Positions 52,382 to 61,522 are shown, counted from the stretch's first letter. The stretch: 64,000 nt of DNA from Neisseria dentiae (GCF_024580525.1 NZ_JANIKQ010000002.1:106290-170289), one strand, 5' to 3'. Numbers and translations are program-made. Notes: generated by a model from the sequence alone, not told the origin.

Positions 52382-55192
52382 ATGTTCGACGTACATAATA
52401 TTATCCTTATGCAACATACTGAAATCAAACAACACGATATTGCCCCAACCCCCCCCCGCTACCGCCTAACCAAACTCGGCGAGCAAATGGCGCGGCTGCC
52501 CATCGATCCGAAAATCGCCCGCATTTTGTTGGCGGCGAAAAAGCACGACTGTATGGCGGAAATCTTGGTGATTGCCTCCGCCCTCTCCATTCAAGACCCG
52601 CGCGAGCGGCCACTTGAGGCGCGCGAAGCCGCTGCCAAGGCGCACGAGCGGTTTACCGACAAGCAGTCCGACTTTCTGGCCTATCTGAATATTTGGGACA
52701 GCTTCCAGCGCGAGCGCGACAAAGGCTTGTCGAACAAACAGTTGGTGCAGTGGTGCCACCAATATTTCCTATCGCACCTGCGGATGCGCGAATGGCGCGA
52801 GCTGCACCGCCAATTGGCCGAAATCGCCATTGAAATGGGTTTGGCCAGCAAAGAGCAGGCATTCAGACGGCCGCCCGTGCAAGAGCAATTAAGGCCGTCT
52901 GAACAGGCAGGCGACCAAGATTTATCCGCCAAACTCAAACAAAAACAACTGGATAAAAAGCAGCACCGCGCCCAAATCCGCGCCGCCAAAGAAGCGGGCT
53001 ACGAACAAATCCACCGCGCCCTGCTCACCGGCTTGATCGCCAACGTGGGCATGAAATCGCCCGACGGCCACGACTACACCGGCGCGCGCGGTTCGCACTT
53101 TCATTTATTCCCCGCTTCCGCGCTGTTCAAATCCAAGCCCAAATGGGTGATGGCCGCCGAACTCACCGAAACCACGCGGCTGTATGCCCGTGATGTGGCC
53201 GCCATCCAGCCCGAATGGATCGAGCAGGAGGCGCCGCATTTGGTGAAATATCATTATTTCGAGCCGCATTGGGAGCAGAAGCGCGGCGAAGTGGTGGCGA
53301 GCGAGCGGGTAACCCTTTACGGTTTAATGGTTTTGCCGCGCCGCCCCGTTGCCTATGGCCGCGTCGCGCCCGAAGAAGCGCGCGAAATCTTTATCCGCAG
53401 CGCGCTGGTGGCGCAGGAATGCGATTTGAAAGCCGATTTTTTTGTCCACAACAAAAAGCTGATCCGCGAAATCGCCGAGCTGGAACACAAATCGCGCAAG
53501 CAGGATGTGTTGGTGGACGAAGAAGCGCTGTTTGATTTTTACAATCAACGGCTGCCTGAAATGTATAGGCCGTCTGAAAACAACGTAGGCCGGGCATTGA
53601 TGCCCGACACAGGCAACGCGGCCGCACAAACCCCGTCGGGCATAAATGCCCGACCTACGGTTTCAGACGGCCTGAACCGGCAACGCCTGTCTGAAACCCC
53701 CAAACCCCTCGCCGACATCCGCACCTTCCAAAGCTGGTTAAAGCAAGCCGAGCAGGAAAACCCGCGCCTGTTGTTTCTCAGCAAAGAAGACCTGATGCAG
53801 CACGCCGCCGCGCACATCACCGAAGAACAATTTCCCAAGTTCTATAAAACACCCGACGGCAAATTCAAACTCAGCTACCGCTTCGAGCCGCACCACCCGC
53901 TCGACGGCGTCACCCTCACCATGCCGCTTACCGTGCTCAACCGTCTCTCCGCCCCCGCGCTCGAATGGCTGGTGCCTGGCATGCTGCGCGAAAAACTGCA
54001 ACTGCTGATCAAAGCCCTGCCCAAACAAATCCGCCGCATCTGCGTGCCCGTGCCCGAATTCATCACCCAATTTTTAGAAAGCCATCCCAACCGCCAAGAG
54101 CCGGTTATCCCCCAGCTTGCCCGCTTTATCGCCAAAACCGCCGGCGATATGCGCCTGCTCGAACAAATCAATCTCGACGACTGGCAAGCCTTCAAACTGC
54201 CCGAACACTGCTATTTCAACCTGCGCATCATCGACGACGGCGGGCAGGAGCTGGCCATCGGCCGCAACCTGGCCGGGCTGCAACAAGAACTCGGCCAAGC
54301 CGCCGCCGTTACCTTCCGCGACAACACCCAAGAATTCGAGCGCGACAACGTAACGGCATGGGACATCGGCACCCTGCCCGAATCCATCAAATTCGCCCGC
54401 GGCAAACAGCAGCTCACCGGCTATTTGGGCTTGCAAAAAGAAAAAAACGGCAACATCGCCCTACGCCTGTTTGACACAGCCGAAGCCGCCCAAGCCGCCC
54501 ACCGCCAAGGCGTCATCGCCCTGATGCAGCTCCAGCTCAAAGAGCATATGAAAGACCTCAACAAAGGCATCCAAGGTTTCACCCAAGCCGCCATGCTGCT
54601 CAAACACATCAGCGCCGACACCTTGCGCGACGACCTCACCGCCGCCATCTGCGACCGCGCCTTTATCGGCGACGACGAATTACCGTGCAGCGAAAAAGCC
54701 TTTAAAGAACAAATCAAACGCGCCCGCAGCCGCCTGCCCGCCGTCAAAGAAGCCGTGAGCCGCTACCTGCAAGACACCGCCGCCGCCTACGCCGAACTGA
54801 ACGCCAAACTCGGCAACGGCAAACACCCGCTCGCCGCACTTTTGCGCAGCCGTATGCAAAACCTGCTCACTGCCGGTTTCGCCCAACGCACCCCCTGGAG
54901 CCAATGGCCGCGCCTGCCCGTTTACCTCAAAGCCATGACCCTGCGCATGGAAAAATACAGCGGCAACCCCGCCCGCGACGCCGCGCGCGAAGCCGATATT
55001 CAAGCCTTGGAACAAATGTGGCAGGAAAAAGTGGATGCGTTAATCAAACAAAACCAACCGCTTTCAGACGGCCTGAAAATGTTCCAATGGCAACTGGAAG
55101 AACTGCGCGTATCGCTGTTTGCGCAGGAGTTGAAAACGCCGTATCCGGTGTCGGTGAAAAGATTGGTGAAGGAGTGGGAGGGTTTGAAGTAG
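52382..55192 (+). CDS. hrpA: HrpA, C-terminal part (gene split by insertion)
   Basis: 936-residue open frame; true HrpA sequence starts near PPRYRLTKLGEQMARLPIDP (about 52450), completing the winged-helix domain broken at 50005. It then carries the ratchet/OB region (EILVIASALSIQDPRERPLE, ANVGMKSPDGHDYTGARGSHFHLFP) and the long C-terminal DUF3418 region. The first ~20 codons come from the inserted DNA and no ribosome-binding site is evident. A run of nine Cs (52449-52457) sits at the junction. Two DUS near 52861-52905 and a DUS-bounded repeat (53567-53673) are translated in frame as insertions. Probably non-functional alone. Confidence 0.82.
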   Translation: MFDVHNIILMQHTEIKQHDIAPTPPRYRLTKLGEQMARLPIDPKIARILLAAKKHDCMAEILVIASALSIQDPRERPLEAREAAAKAHERFTDKQSDFLAYLNIWDSFQRERDKGLSNKQLVQWCHQYFLSHLRMREWRELHRQLAEIAIEMGLASKEQAFRRPPVQEQLRPSEQAGDQDLSAKLKQKQLDKKQHRAQIRAAKEAGYEQIHRALLTGLIANVGMKSPDGHDYTGARGSHFHLFPASALFKSKPKWVMAAELTETTRLYARDVAAIQPEWIEQEAPHLVKYHYFEPHWEQKRGEVVASERVTLYGLMVLPRRPVAYGRVAPEEAREIFIRSALVAQECDLKADFFVHNKKLIREIAELEHKSRKQDVLVDEEALFDFYNQRLPEMYRPSENNVGRALMPDTGNAAAQTPSGINARPTVSDGLNRQRLSETPKPLADIRTFQSWLKQAEQENPRLLFLSKEDLMQHAAAHITEEQFPKFYKTPDGKFKLSYRFEPHHPLDGVTLTMPLTVLNRLSAPALEWLVPGMLREKLQLLIKALPKQIRRICVPVPEFITQFLESHPNRQEPVIPQLARFIAKTAGDMRLLEQINLDDWQAFKLPEHCYFNLRIIDDGGQELAIGRNLAGLQQELGQAAAVTFRDNTQEFERDNVTAWDIGTLPESIKFARGKQQLTGYLGLQKEKNGNIALRLFDTAEAAQAAHRQGVIALMQLQLKEHMKDLNKGIQGFTQAAMLLKHISADTLRDDLTAAICDRAFIGDDELPCSEKAFKEQIKRARSRLPAVKEAVSRYLQDTAAAYAELNAKLGNGKHPLAALLRSRMQNLLTAGFAQRTPWSQWPRLPVYLKAMTLRMEKYSGNPARDAAREADIQALEQMWQEKVDALIKQNQPLSDGLKMFQWQLEELRVSLFAQELKTPYPVSVKRLVKEWEGLK
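53567..53673. repeat. DUS-bounded GTCGGGCAT inverted repeat translated within hrpA
   Basis: A 107-bp unit: AGGCCGTCTGAAAA, then CGTAGGCCGGGCATTGATGC, 25 bases, TCGGGCATAAATGCCCGACC, then TTTCAGACGGCCT. It adds about 36 residues (around NNVGRALMPDTGNAAAQTP) that look unlike HrpA. A related half copy (TAGGTCGGGCATTGATGCCC) follows the hrpA stop at 55192. Confidence 0.65.
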
Positions 55193-55314
55193 GTCGGGCA
55201 TTGATGCCCGACACCACAGGATACCGCATGCTTATTTTTATCGGACATAAATATCCGGCCTGCGGCTGAAAACCATGTTACACTTATCCGAAGTATCTAC
55301 AAGGAGCGTATACC

Positions 55315-55539
55315 ATGACCCAAGCCACTATTTTCAAAAGCAATCAAACCCAAGCCGTACGCCTGCCAAAAGCCGTTGCCTTTCCTGAAGACGTGAAAAA
55401 AGTTTCCGTTGTCGTGATCGGCAAATCCCGCCTGCTCACCCCCAGTGAAAATCTGTGGGACGATTGGTTCGACCAACTGCCGCAAGCCGATTTTCCCGAT
55501 CGAGAAGCTACCTTCCAAGCCGAGCGGGAGAGCTTCTAA
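55315..55539 (+). CDS. vapB: VapB-type antitoxin
   Basis: 74 residues. The N-terminal half is a swapped-hairpin AbrB/MazE-like DNA-binding domain (TQATIFKSNQTQAVRLPKAV, typical of VagC/VapB); the C-terminal half (WDDWFDQLPQADFPDREATF) is the expected toxin-binding tail. AAGGAG is ideally placed before the ATG. It neutralises VapC, encoded two bases downstream, and such antitoxins usually repress their own operon. It lies between the hrpA 3' end and a decayed second copy of that end. Confidence 0.9.
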   Translation: MTQATIFKSNQTQAVRLPKAVAFPEDVKKVSVVVIGKSRLLTPSENLWDDWFDQLPQADFPDREATFQAERESF

Positions 55540-55541
55540 CC

Positions 55542-55943
55542 ATGCTGCGCTATATGCTCGACACCAATATCTGCATTTACACCATCAAAAACAAACCCGC
55601 CACCGTACGCGCGCAGTTTCAAAAACACCAAGATCATATGTGCATCAGCAGCATCGTCTTAACAGAATTGCTATATGGCGCAGAAAAATCTGAAAACCCA
55701 GCCAAGTCATTGGCCGTGGTCGAGAGCATGGCCGCACGTTTGGAAGTATTGGATTTTGACGCACACGCTGCCGCCCATGCCGCCGAAATCCGCGCCGAGC
55801 TGGCCAAGCAAGGCACACCCATCGGACATTACGATGTGTTGATTGCCGGACACGCCCGCAGCCGAGGCTTGATATTGGTTAGCAATAACCTACGCGAGTT
55901 TGAATGGGTGGATGGACTGCGGTTGGAGAATTGGACGATTTAA
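55542..55943 (+). CDS. vapC: VapC-type PIN-domain toxin ribonuclease
   Basis: 133-residue PIN-domain protein that would cleave tRNA or rRNA when freed from VapB. Conserved acidic residues: Asp in MLRYMLDTNICIYTIKNKP (residue 7), Glu in SSIVLTELLYGAEKS near 42, Asp in IGHYDVLIAGHARS near 102, plus the end motif LVSNNLREFEWVDGL. The ATG at 55542 lies two bases after the vapB stop; the frame is open further up but overlaps vapB. The operon seems intact. Confidence 0.92.
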   Translation: MLRYMLDTNICIYTIKNKPATVRAQFQKHQDHMCISSIVLTELLYGAEKSENPAKSLAVVESMAARLEVLDFDAHAAAHAAEIRAELAKQGTPIGHYDVLIAGHARSRGLILVSNNLREFEWVDGLRLENWTI

Positions 55944-55958
55944 CGGTTTACACGATAC

Positions 55959-56164
55959 GGCAAACACGCCGCGCGATGCGAATATTCAAGATTTGAAACA
56001 AATGTGGCAGGAAAAAGCCGATACCCTGCAAAAACAAAGCCAACCACTTTCAGACGGCCTGAAGATGTTTCCATGGTAGCTGGAAGAACTGCGCGTGTCG
56101 CTGTTTGCACAGGAGTTTAAAACACCGTATCCGGTGTCGGTGAAGAGGTTGGCGAAGGAGTGGA
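55959..56164 (+). pseudogene. Decayed duplicate of the hrpA 3' end
   Basis: About 205 bp closely matching the last ~210 bp of hrpA (54985-55185): AATATTCAAG, ACAAATGTGGCAGGAAAAAG, CTTTCAGACGGCCTGAA, CTGGAAGAACTGCGCGT, CCGTATCCGGTGTCGGTGAA. It differs by scattered changes and a TAG where hrpA has CAA (CCATGGTAGCTGG). With the true hrpA end it brackets vapBC, the expected outcome if vapBC arrived together with a foreign hrpA tail. Confidence 0.85.
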
Positions 56165-56244
56165 TTTTGTCGAGTAAATAAAGTTGCTTAAAGGGTTTCA
56201 GACAGCCTGAAAAATATTAATGATATTTATGATTTTATTAAACT

Positions 56245-56688
56245 TTATTCATAAAATTCCAATACTGCTACGGCTGTATCGTATAAGATAAAAAGTGAAT
56301 AAATGAATACTGTTGATAATAAAATTTCTAATCCAGCATTTATCAATACAGGTTCAAAACTCCAATTATTTTTCTTTGAAAGAATAGATAAAATTAAAGC
56401 AGCACCAATTAAAGTAACTTGTTCTCGTATAGAAAGCAATAACTGCGCTTTTGTATTCTTAAATGAATCATTAATTTTTTGATTATACAGTCTACTTATT
56501 TCATATAACTTTGATAAAATAACAGCCACCGTAGCTGTATTTATAGCCATTAGTGTTATTAAAATATTTAATAAATTTGAACGCATAAATTCCCCCATAA
56601 AATAAACTCCTATTAAATATTGTATTAAATATAAAATAAGAGAAATTACGAAAGATTTAGCTGCCGTGCTAGTAACAGTACTTATCAT
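56245..56688 (-). CDS. Four-helix membrane protein, RexB-like, second gene of a candidate phage-exclusion pair
   Basis: 147 residues with about four transmembrane segments (12-31, 38-59, 86-104, 115-142) and short loops, very AT-rich. Starts seven bases after the stop of the soluble partner at 56696, so the two are co-translated. Lambda RexB is a 144-residue four-helix channel; shared features are the size, the topology, a helix 2 running into a basic cytosolic loop, and an ending pattern VFIYSLFILYDTAVAVLEF reminiscent of the RexB C-terminus. Homology is inferred from pattern and context, not established. A KwaA-like (Kiwa) membrane protein is an alternative. Confidence 0.6.
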   Translation of the reverse strand: MISTVTSTAAKSFVISLILYLIQYLIGVYFMGEFMRSNLLNILITLMAINTATVAVILSKLYEISRLYNQKINDSFKNTKAQLLLSIREQVTLIGAALILSILSKKNNWSFEPVLINAGLEILLSTVFIYSLFILYDTAVAVLEFYE

Positions 56689-56695
56689 GATTTAA

Positions 56696-57577
56696 TCATC
56701 TAACTTTGAAGAAATCTTTAATTCTTTCTAGTAAGCTTATCGGAGATACTTCAACTGTATATTCATCTGCAATAATACTGGAATGGGTATTTGTAGTATC
56801 TTTTTTAGTTCTAACCCCTTTATATTTTACTCTAATACTCCCTCCCCCTTTGCTACTATAATCTACTAAATCTTGTAATTGTGGCAATTCTGGAGATAAA
56901 TTTAATTCCCCATTTTCAGGAGCATTCATAGTTAATTCTGTATTGGCAGAATTTGAGTATTTGGCTAATGCTTTCAAGTCATCACTCAATGCTTTTGAAA
57001 TATTCGCCATATTAGGAGTAACCATTTTAAATTCTATCTGCTCAACTTTTTGCCCTTGTACTAATTGCCAAAAGGATTGTTCATCAAAAATAGGATATAT
57101 TTGAACATTTAAATTATATTTACATAATACTTCATTTAATCTTTTTGTCAGCAGATTAGCTAGAGTATTAGTTTTATTAAATGCACTTGTCCGATGCTCT
57201 AATGCTAATATTTGTTGCTCATCATCATTCCAAACAATTGCATAAACACGGGGCCAATCTTCTTCGGACATTGTTTCAAAGTTTTCAGTTTCCCTTGTTA
57301 CAGTTTTGCAGGCTGCAACTTTAAATATATAAAATTGATTATTTACTTTTTCTTGTGCAGGATAAACTTCTTTAATTCTTAATTTGCGGCTAGTATCATC
57401 TATTTCATCTAATATGCTGTGTAATGCAATATACCTAAATGCCTCAATAAAAAATTCATTTTTACGTTGAATTACTTCATCGACAGATAATTCATTTTCT
57501 GATAATGGGAGCTTTTCTTGAATGCGTTCATTAGGAATAATTTGATAACGATATAGATGAAAAATTCGTTGAGACAT
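56696..57577 (-). CDS. RexA-like soluble protein, first gene of a candidate phage-exclusion pair
   Basis: 293 residues, no signal peptide, AT-rich. The region 109-250 (WPRVYAIVWNDDEQQILALE, LLTKRLNEVLCKYNLNVQIY, VEQIEFKMVTPNM, then ENGELNLSP) follows the same order of strands and helices as lambda RexA, where an F-A-R-T segment, a helix, V-Q-I-E-P, V-K-V-E-A-K-L-P and a G-E-L element occur in turn. RexA (279 residues) is a DNA-binding sensor that triggers RexB. AAGGAAAT precedes the ATG. No DUS occurs in either gene. KwaB/DUF4868-type proteins are an alternative. Function untested. Confidence 0.6.
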   Translation of the reverse strand: MSQRIFHLYRYQIIPNERIQEKLPLSENELSVDEVIQRKNEFFIEAFRYIALHSILDEIDDTSRKLRIKEVYPAQEKVNNQFYIFKVAACKTVTRETENFETMSEEDWPRVYAIVWNDDEQQILALEHRTSAFNKTNTLANLLTKRLNEVLCKYNLNVQIYPIFDEQSFWQLVQGQKVEQIEFKMVTPNMANISKALSDDLKALAKYSNSANTELTMNAPENGELNLSPELPQLQDLVDYSSKGGGSIRVKYKGVRTKKDTTNTHSSIIADEYTVEVSPISLLERIKDFFKVR

Positions 57578-57698
57578 AATAAAATATTTCCTTACAAAAT
57601 TTAATTTTGTAATTATATTTCAAAAAATCAAAGAATAAAACTTTTGTAATACTCCCAGCCAGCATAGCCTGCATGTATAGCAAGCGTAGCCTGCATGT

Positions 57699-57777
57699 GT
57701 AGGGTGTGCGCCCTTGGCGCGCACGCGTTGTTTGAGTTTCCACCCATCGCGTGCGTGGCTTGCGCCACACACCCTAC
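57699..57777. repeat. 79-bp inverted repeat GTAGGGTGTG...CACACCCTAC
   Basis: Outer arms GTAGGGTGTG / CACACCCTAC and inner arms CGCGCACGCG / CGCGTGCGTG form a long hairpin between the RexA-like gene and ppc. Just before it TAGCCTGCATGT occurs twice (57665, 57687). It marks the edge of the AT-rich island. Confidence 0.7.
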
Positions 57778-57810
57778 CGCTCGCAATACGAACCAACCTG
57801 CAAACCCGAC

Positions 57811-57857
57811 AAGGCCGTCTGAAACCCTGCCAAGCAGTTTTTCAGACGGCCTTTTTT
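57811..57857. terminator. DUS hairpin terminator after ppc
   Basis: AAGGCCGTCTGAAA and TTTTCAGACGGCCTT with a ~16-base loop, 14 bases past the ppc stop on the minus strand. Confidence 0.7.
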
Positions 57858-57870
57858 CGCCCATCCAATC

Positions 57871-60576
57871 TTAACCGGTATTGCGCAAGCCTTGTGCCAC
57901 GCCGTTGATGGTGAGGTGCACCATTTGCAGCAGGTGGGCATTGCCCGGGTCTTTGCGCAGGCGTTTGAGCAGGGCTACCTGTAGGCCGCCGAGGGCGTTC
58001 AGGTAGGGGATGCGCAGGGCGAGTGAGCGGGCGAGGCTGCGGTTGTCGCTGAGCAGCTCGTCGGTTTGCAATATATCGAGCAGGGCTTGGCGGCTTTTGA
58101 GGTATTCGCTTTTAATCAGGGCGAAGATTTCGGCGGCGCGCTCGGGCGATTCGCTCAGGGCGGCGTAGTTTTCGGCCAGGGTTAAATCGGCTTTGGCCAT
58201 CACTTGTTCCATATTGGAAAGCATGGCTTGGAAGAAGGGGTTGTTTTGGGCGTGCTCCTGCAAGGCTTTCAGACGGCCTGCGTCTTGGCTGCACAATTCT
58301 TCTACGGCGCTGCCGAAGCCGTACCATGCGGGCAGCATGAGGCGGTTTTGCGTCCATGAAAACACCCACGGAATTGCGCGCAAATCTTGAATCCGCGCGA
58401 GTGTTTTGCGGCTGGCGGGGCGGCTGCCGAGGTTGAGGGTGGCGATTTCCTGAATGGGGCTGGTTTGCAGGAAATAGTCGATAAAGCCGTCGGCGGTGAT
58501 CAGGGCGCGGTAGTGTTTGAAGGCGCTGTCGGAAAGGGCCTGCATCAGTTTGCCGTCGGGGGTTTGGCTCTGCGGCAGCAGGCTGGCTTCGAGTGTGGCG
58601 GCCACCAGGGTTTCGAGGTTGCGGCGGGCGTTGCCTGCGTCGGCATATTTGGCGGTAATCACTTCGCCTTGCTCGGTGATGCGTATCTGGCCGGCCACGC
58701 TGTGTTCGGGCTGCGCGAGAATGGCTTGGTAAGAGGGGCCGCCGCCGCGCCCTACGCTGCCGCCGCGGCCGTGGAACAGGCGCATGCGCACGTTGTAGCG
58801 GCCAAACAGTTCCACCAGCCCCAATTCGGCCTGATAAAGCCCCCACGAGCTGCTCACATAGCCGCCGTCTTTGTTGCTGTCGGAATAGCCGAGCATGATT
58901 TCTTGGATATTGCCGCGGCTTTCGAGCAGGTCGCGGTACCACGGCAGGGCAAACATGGTGTCCATCACGTTGCAGGCGTTTTCGAGTGCTTCGATGGTTT
59001 CAAACAGCGGCACGATATTGATGCGGCTTTGGGGTTTGCCGTTTTCCTGCAACACCAAGAGGCCGCTTTCTTTCAGCAGCAGGGCCAAAGCTAAAAGGTC
59101 GCTGGGCTGTTCGCAGTTGGAAATGATGCTTTGGTTGATGGCTTTTTCGCCCAATTCGTTTTTCACGCGGCGGGCTTCGTGGAAAATCGCCAGTTCGTGC
59201 TGGGTGTGTTGGCTGTAACTCACATAGGGGCTGTAGAGCGGGCGCCGGTTTTGCAATTCGCGCAGCAGCACGGTTTGTTTTTCTTTTTCGGTGAGGGTGT
59301 TGTAGTTTTCCAAACCGGCATGGGCAAACAGCTCGGCCACCACTTCGCTGTGTTTGTCGGCGTGTTGGCGCAAGTCGAGCGGCATCATATAGAAGCCGAA
59401 CACGGATACGGTGCGGATTAAATCGGCCAGGCGGGCTTCGGCCAAGAGGCCGCTGCGGTTGTTGCGCAGCGATTGCTGCATGGTTTTCAGGTCGGCCATA
59501 AATTCATCGGCATCGGCATAGGGTTCGAGCAAGCCGAAATGGCAGCCGAGGGTGAGGCCGAGCTGTTGGCCGCGCGCAATCAGCCGCGCCATGATGTAGG
59601 CGATGGCGCGGCGGTAGGGTTCTTCTTCGTGGGCGATTTCGGTGTCGGGCGATTGTGCGGCCAATGCCAGTACGCCTTCGCTCACGCTGACGCGGCGCAC
59701 CGAAAGCGGCAGGTCGTCGTAAAGTTCGCTCAGTTGGCGGCGGTAGTAGTGGAACACGGTGTCGGCGTGGCGGGTGAACGCGTGGCGCAGGGTGTCGGCG
59801 GAAACAAAGGGGTTGCCGTCGCGGTCGCCGCCTATCCAGCCGCCGATTTGCAGAATATTGGGCACTTTGATGCCGGGATAGGCCGTCTGAAAGGTTTTTT
59901 CCATGCTGCGGTAAAGTTTGGGCAGGGCTTGGAAAAAGCTGAGCGGGAAAATCGACACGCCGTTGTTGATTTCATTGTTAACGGTGATTTTGAAATGGCG
60001 GGTTTCGCTGGTTTGCCACAAGGCCAGCAAGGTGGCGTCCACCTCGCTTTGCAGCTCTTCCAGCGCTTCGGCGCTGTTGCAGTGTTCGCGCTTGGGCAGC
60101 AGGGCGCGGATGCGGCGGTGGAAATTCAATGTGGCCTGCCGCTGCACTTCGGTGGGGTGTGCGGTGAGCACGGCGGCGATATAGGTGTTGTCGAGTTGGC
60201 GCTGCACGGTTTGTGCGTCGATTTGATGTTCGCGCAGTTTGTTTACGGTGTCGGCCACGCTGCCGGCGGCGGCACTGCTGCCGGCCTGCTCGTGTGCCAA
60301 ACGGCGGCGTTCGTGGTGCACGTCTTCGGCGATATTGAGCATTTGCGCAAACAGGCCGCAGGCCAGAATCAGGTTTTGGGTTTGCCGCTCGTTGAGCTGT
60401 GGCAGCACTTCTTCGATAACTGCGCTACTGTCTTCGCAGTCGGCCAGCGTTTTCACGGTGTTGAGCACGATTTCGGTGGTTTCGCTGTGCAGCAGCCTGA
60501 ACAACGCTTGAGTGAGAAACTCGGCATCGGCTGCCAGCGGAGCGTCTTTGGGATTATTGAGAATGTGGAGGCGCAT
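57871..60576 (-). CDS. ppc: Phosphoenolpyruvate carboxylase
   Basis: Anaplerotic enzyme that carboxylates PEP to oxaloacetate, refilling the TCA cycle. 901 residues (E. coli 883): catalytic histidine in [14 protein letters not shown] near residue 138, [14 protein letters not shown] near 242, [17 protein letters not shown] near 558, [16 protein letters not shown] near 590, [11 protein letters not shown] near 640, and the extreme C-terminal [10 protein letters not shown] tetrapeptide that binds the aspartate inhibitor. The ATG at 60576 follows AAGAAAGAAACC. Confidence 0.97.
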   Translation of the reverse strand: MRLHILNNPKDAPLAADAEFLTQALFRLLHSETTEIVLNTVKTLADCEDSSAVIEEVLPQLNERQTQNLILACGLFAQMLNIAEDVHHERRRLAHEQAGSSAAAGSVADTVNKLREHQIDAQTVQRQLDNTYIAAVLTAHPTEVQRQATLNFHRRIRALLPKREHCNSAEALEELQSEVDATLLALWQTSETRHFKITVNNEINNGVSIFPLSFFQALPKLYRSMEKTFQTAYPGIKVPNILQIGGWIGGDRDGNPFVSADTLRHAFTRHADTVFHYYRRQLSELYDDLPLSVRRVSVSEGVLALAAQSPDTEIAHEEEPYRRAIAYIMARLIARGQQLGLTLGCHFGLLEPYADADEFMADLKTMQQSLRNNRSGLLAEARLADLIRTVSVFGFYMMPLDLRQHADKHSEVVAELFAHAGLENYNTLTEKEKQTVLLRELQNRRPLYSPYVSYSQHTQHELAIFHEARRVKNELGEKAINQSIISNCEQPSDLLALALLLKESGLLVLQENGKPQSRINIVPLFETIEALENACNVMDTMFALPWYRDLLESRGNIQEIMLGYSDSNKDGGYVSSSWGLYQAELGLVELFGRYNVRMRLFHGRGGSVGRGGGPSYQAILAQPEHSVAGQIRITEQGEVITAKYADAGNARRNLETLVAATLEASLLPQSQTPDGKLMQALSDSAFKHYRALITADGFIDYFLQTSPIQEIATLNLGSRPASRKTLARIQDLRAIPWVFSWTQNRLMLPAWYGFGSAVEELCSQDAGRLKALQEHAQNNPFFQAMLSNMEQVMAKADLTLAENYAALSESPERAAEIFALIKSEYLKSRQALLDILQTDELLSDNRSLARSLALRIPYLNALGGLQVALLKRLRKDPGNAHLLQMVHLTINGVAQGLRNTG

Positions 60577-60736
60577 AAGGTTTCTTTCTTAACGTTATCG
60601 ATGCAAACCATTGTATAGCAAGGTATAACAAGAAACCATCATTGTTAGCAATGTAGTCAAATGTAATTTGATATAAGTGAATGGCAGGCTAGGATTTGTT
60701 GACAATCGCTTTTCAAACAAAAAGATGCAAAAGGCC

Positions 60737-60893
60737 GAGACCTTTGCAAAATCTCCAAATGTGGATGCAGTTCAAGGCATAGCAGCGCAGCGAGCGCAGA
60801 CATATCAGGTAGATAGGCAAGCGAGCAGTACCCTAAAGGGCATAAACACACAACACAGGAATGCGCCGCAGATGGGGGTTTTGCAAAGGTCTC
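60737..60893. mobile_element. GAGACC-ended small mobile repeat, type A copy 4 (full form, AGGCC target duplication)
   Basis: 157-bp element from GAGACCTTTGCAAAAT to TTTTGCAAAGGTCTC with perfect AGGCC on both sides (60732-60736, 60894-60898), the right one continuing into a DUS. Contains the CAGTACCCTAAAGGGCATAA segment. It occupies most of the ppc-moaC gap. Confidence 0.85.
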
Positions 60894-61021
60894 AGGCCGT
60901 CTGAAAATAATTCAGCGGGTAACCATAGCCCCCACCCCGAAAATCCATTAAAATAAACCGCTATGCCGTTGTGTTCCGGCGGCTTTAACGATTTAATTTA
61001 AAACACATTCAGGAAACGACT

Positions 61022-61522
61022 ATGATCGACTTAACCCATTTCAACGAAAATAACGAAGCCCATATGGTCGATATCGGCGAAAAAGCCCCCACCAAACGCG
61101 TGGCGCGCGCCAGCGGCTATATCAACATGGGCCCCGATGCCATCAAATATATTGTGGACGGCTCCGCCAATAAGGGCGACGTGCTCGGCATCGCCCGCGT
61201 GGCCGGCATCCAGGCTGCCAAGCAAACCGGCTTTCTGATTCCGTTGTGCCACCCCGTCGCCCTCACCCATGTGCGTGTGGATTTCAACGTTGATGTGCAG
61301 CTTGCCCGCGTAAAAGCCGTGGTTACCGCCAGCACCGAAGGCAAAACCGGCGTGGAAATGGAAGCTTTAACCGGCGTCAACATCGCGCTGCTCACCATTT
61401 ACGATATGCTCAAAGCCGTGGATAAAAGCATGGTGATTTCGCAAATCCACCTCGAAGAGAAAACCGGCGGCAAAAGCGGCACGTTCACATTCGACACCAG
61501 TCTCGAAAACCTCAACTACTAA
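61022..61522 (+). CDS. moaC: Cyclic pyranopterin monophosphate synthase
   Basis: With MoaA it builds cPMP, the first intermediate of molybdenum cofactor. 166 residues: [20 protein letters not shown] near the start, [36 protein letters not shown] near 75 with the active-site histidine, [32 protein letters not shown] near 113, and GGKSGTF at the end. CAGGAAACG precedes the ATG. moeB follows 20 bases later, forming a cofactor operon. No molybdenum-cofactor riboswitch is recognised upstream; the leader is crowded by a repeat. Confidence 0.96.
   Translation: MIDLTHFNENNEAHMVDIGEKAPTKRVARASGYINMGPDAIKYIVDGSANKGDVLGIARVAGIQAAKQTGFLIPLCHPVALTHVRVDFNVDVQLARVKAVVTASTEGKTGVEMEALTGVNIALLTIYDMLKAVDKSMVISQIHLEEKTGGKSGTFTFDTSLENLNY

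Noticed and set aside
50007..52420. Transposon or IS origin for the R-M insertion
   Set aside because: No transposase, no target duplication and no terminal repeats were found; only a short GCTAGGC/GCCTAGC pair (50011 and 52364), which could be chance.
59473..60618. 381-residue plus-strand frame over ppc
   Set aside because: Glycine/valine/histidine-rich shadow of ppc, with no start signal or domain.
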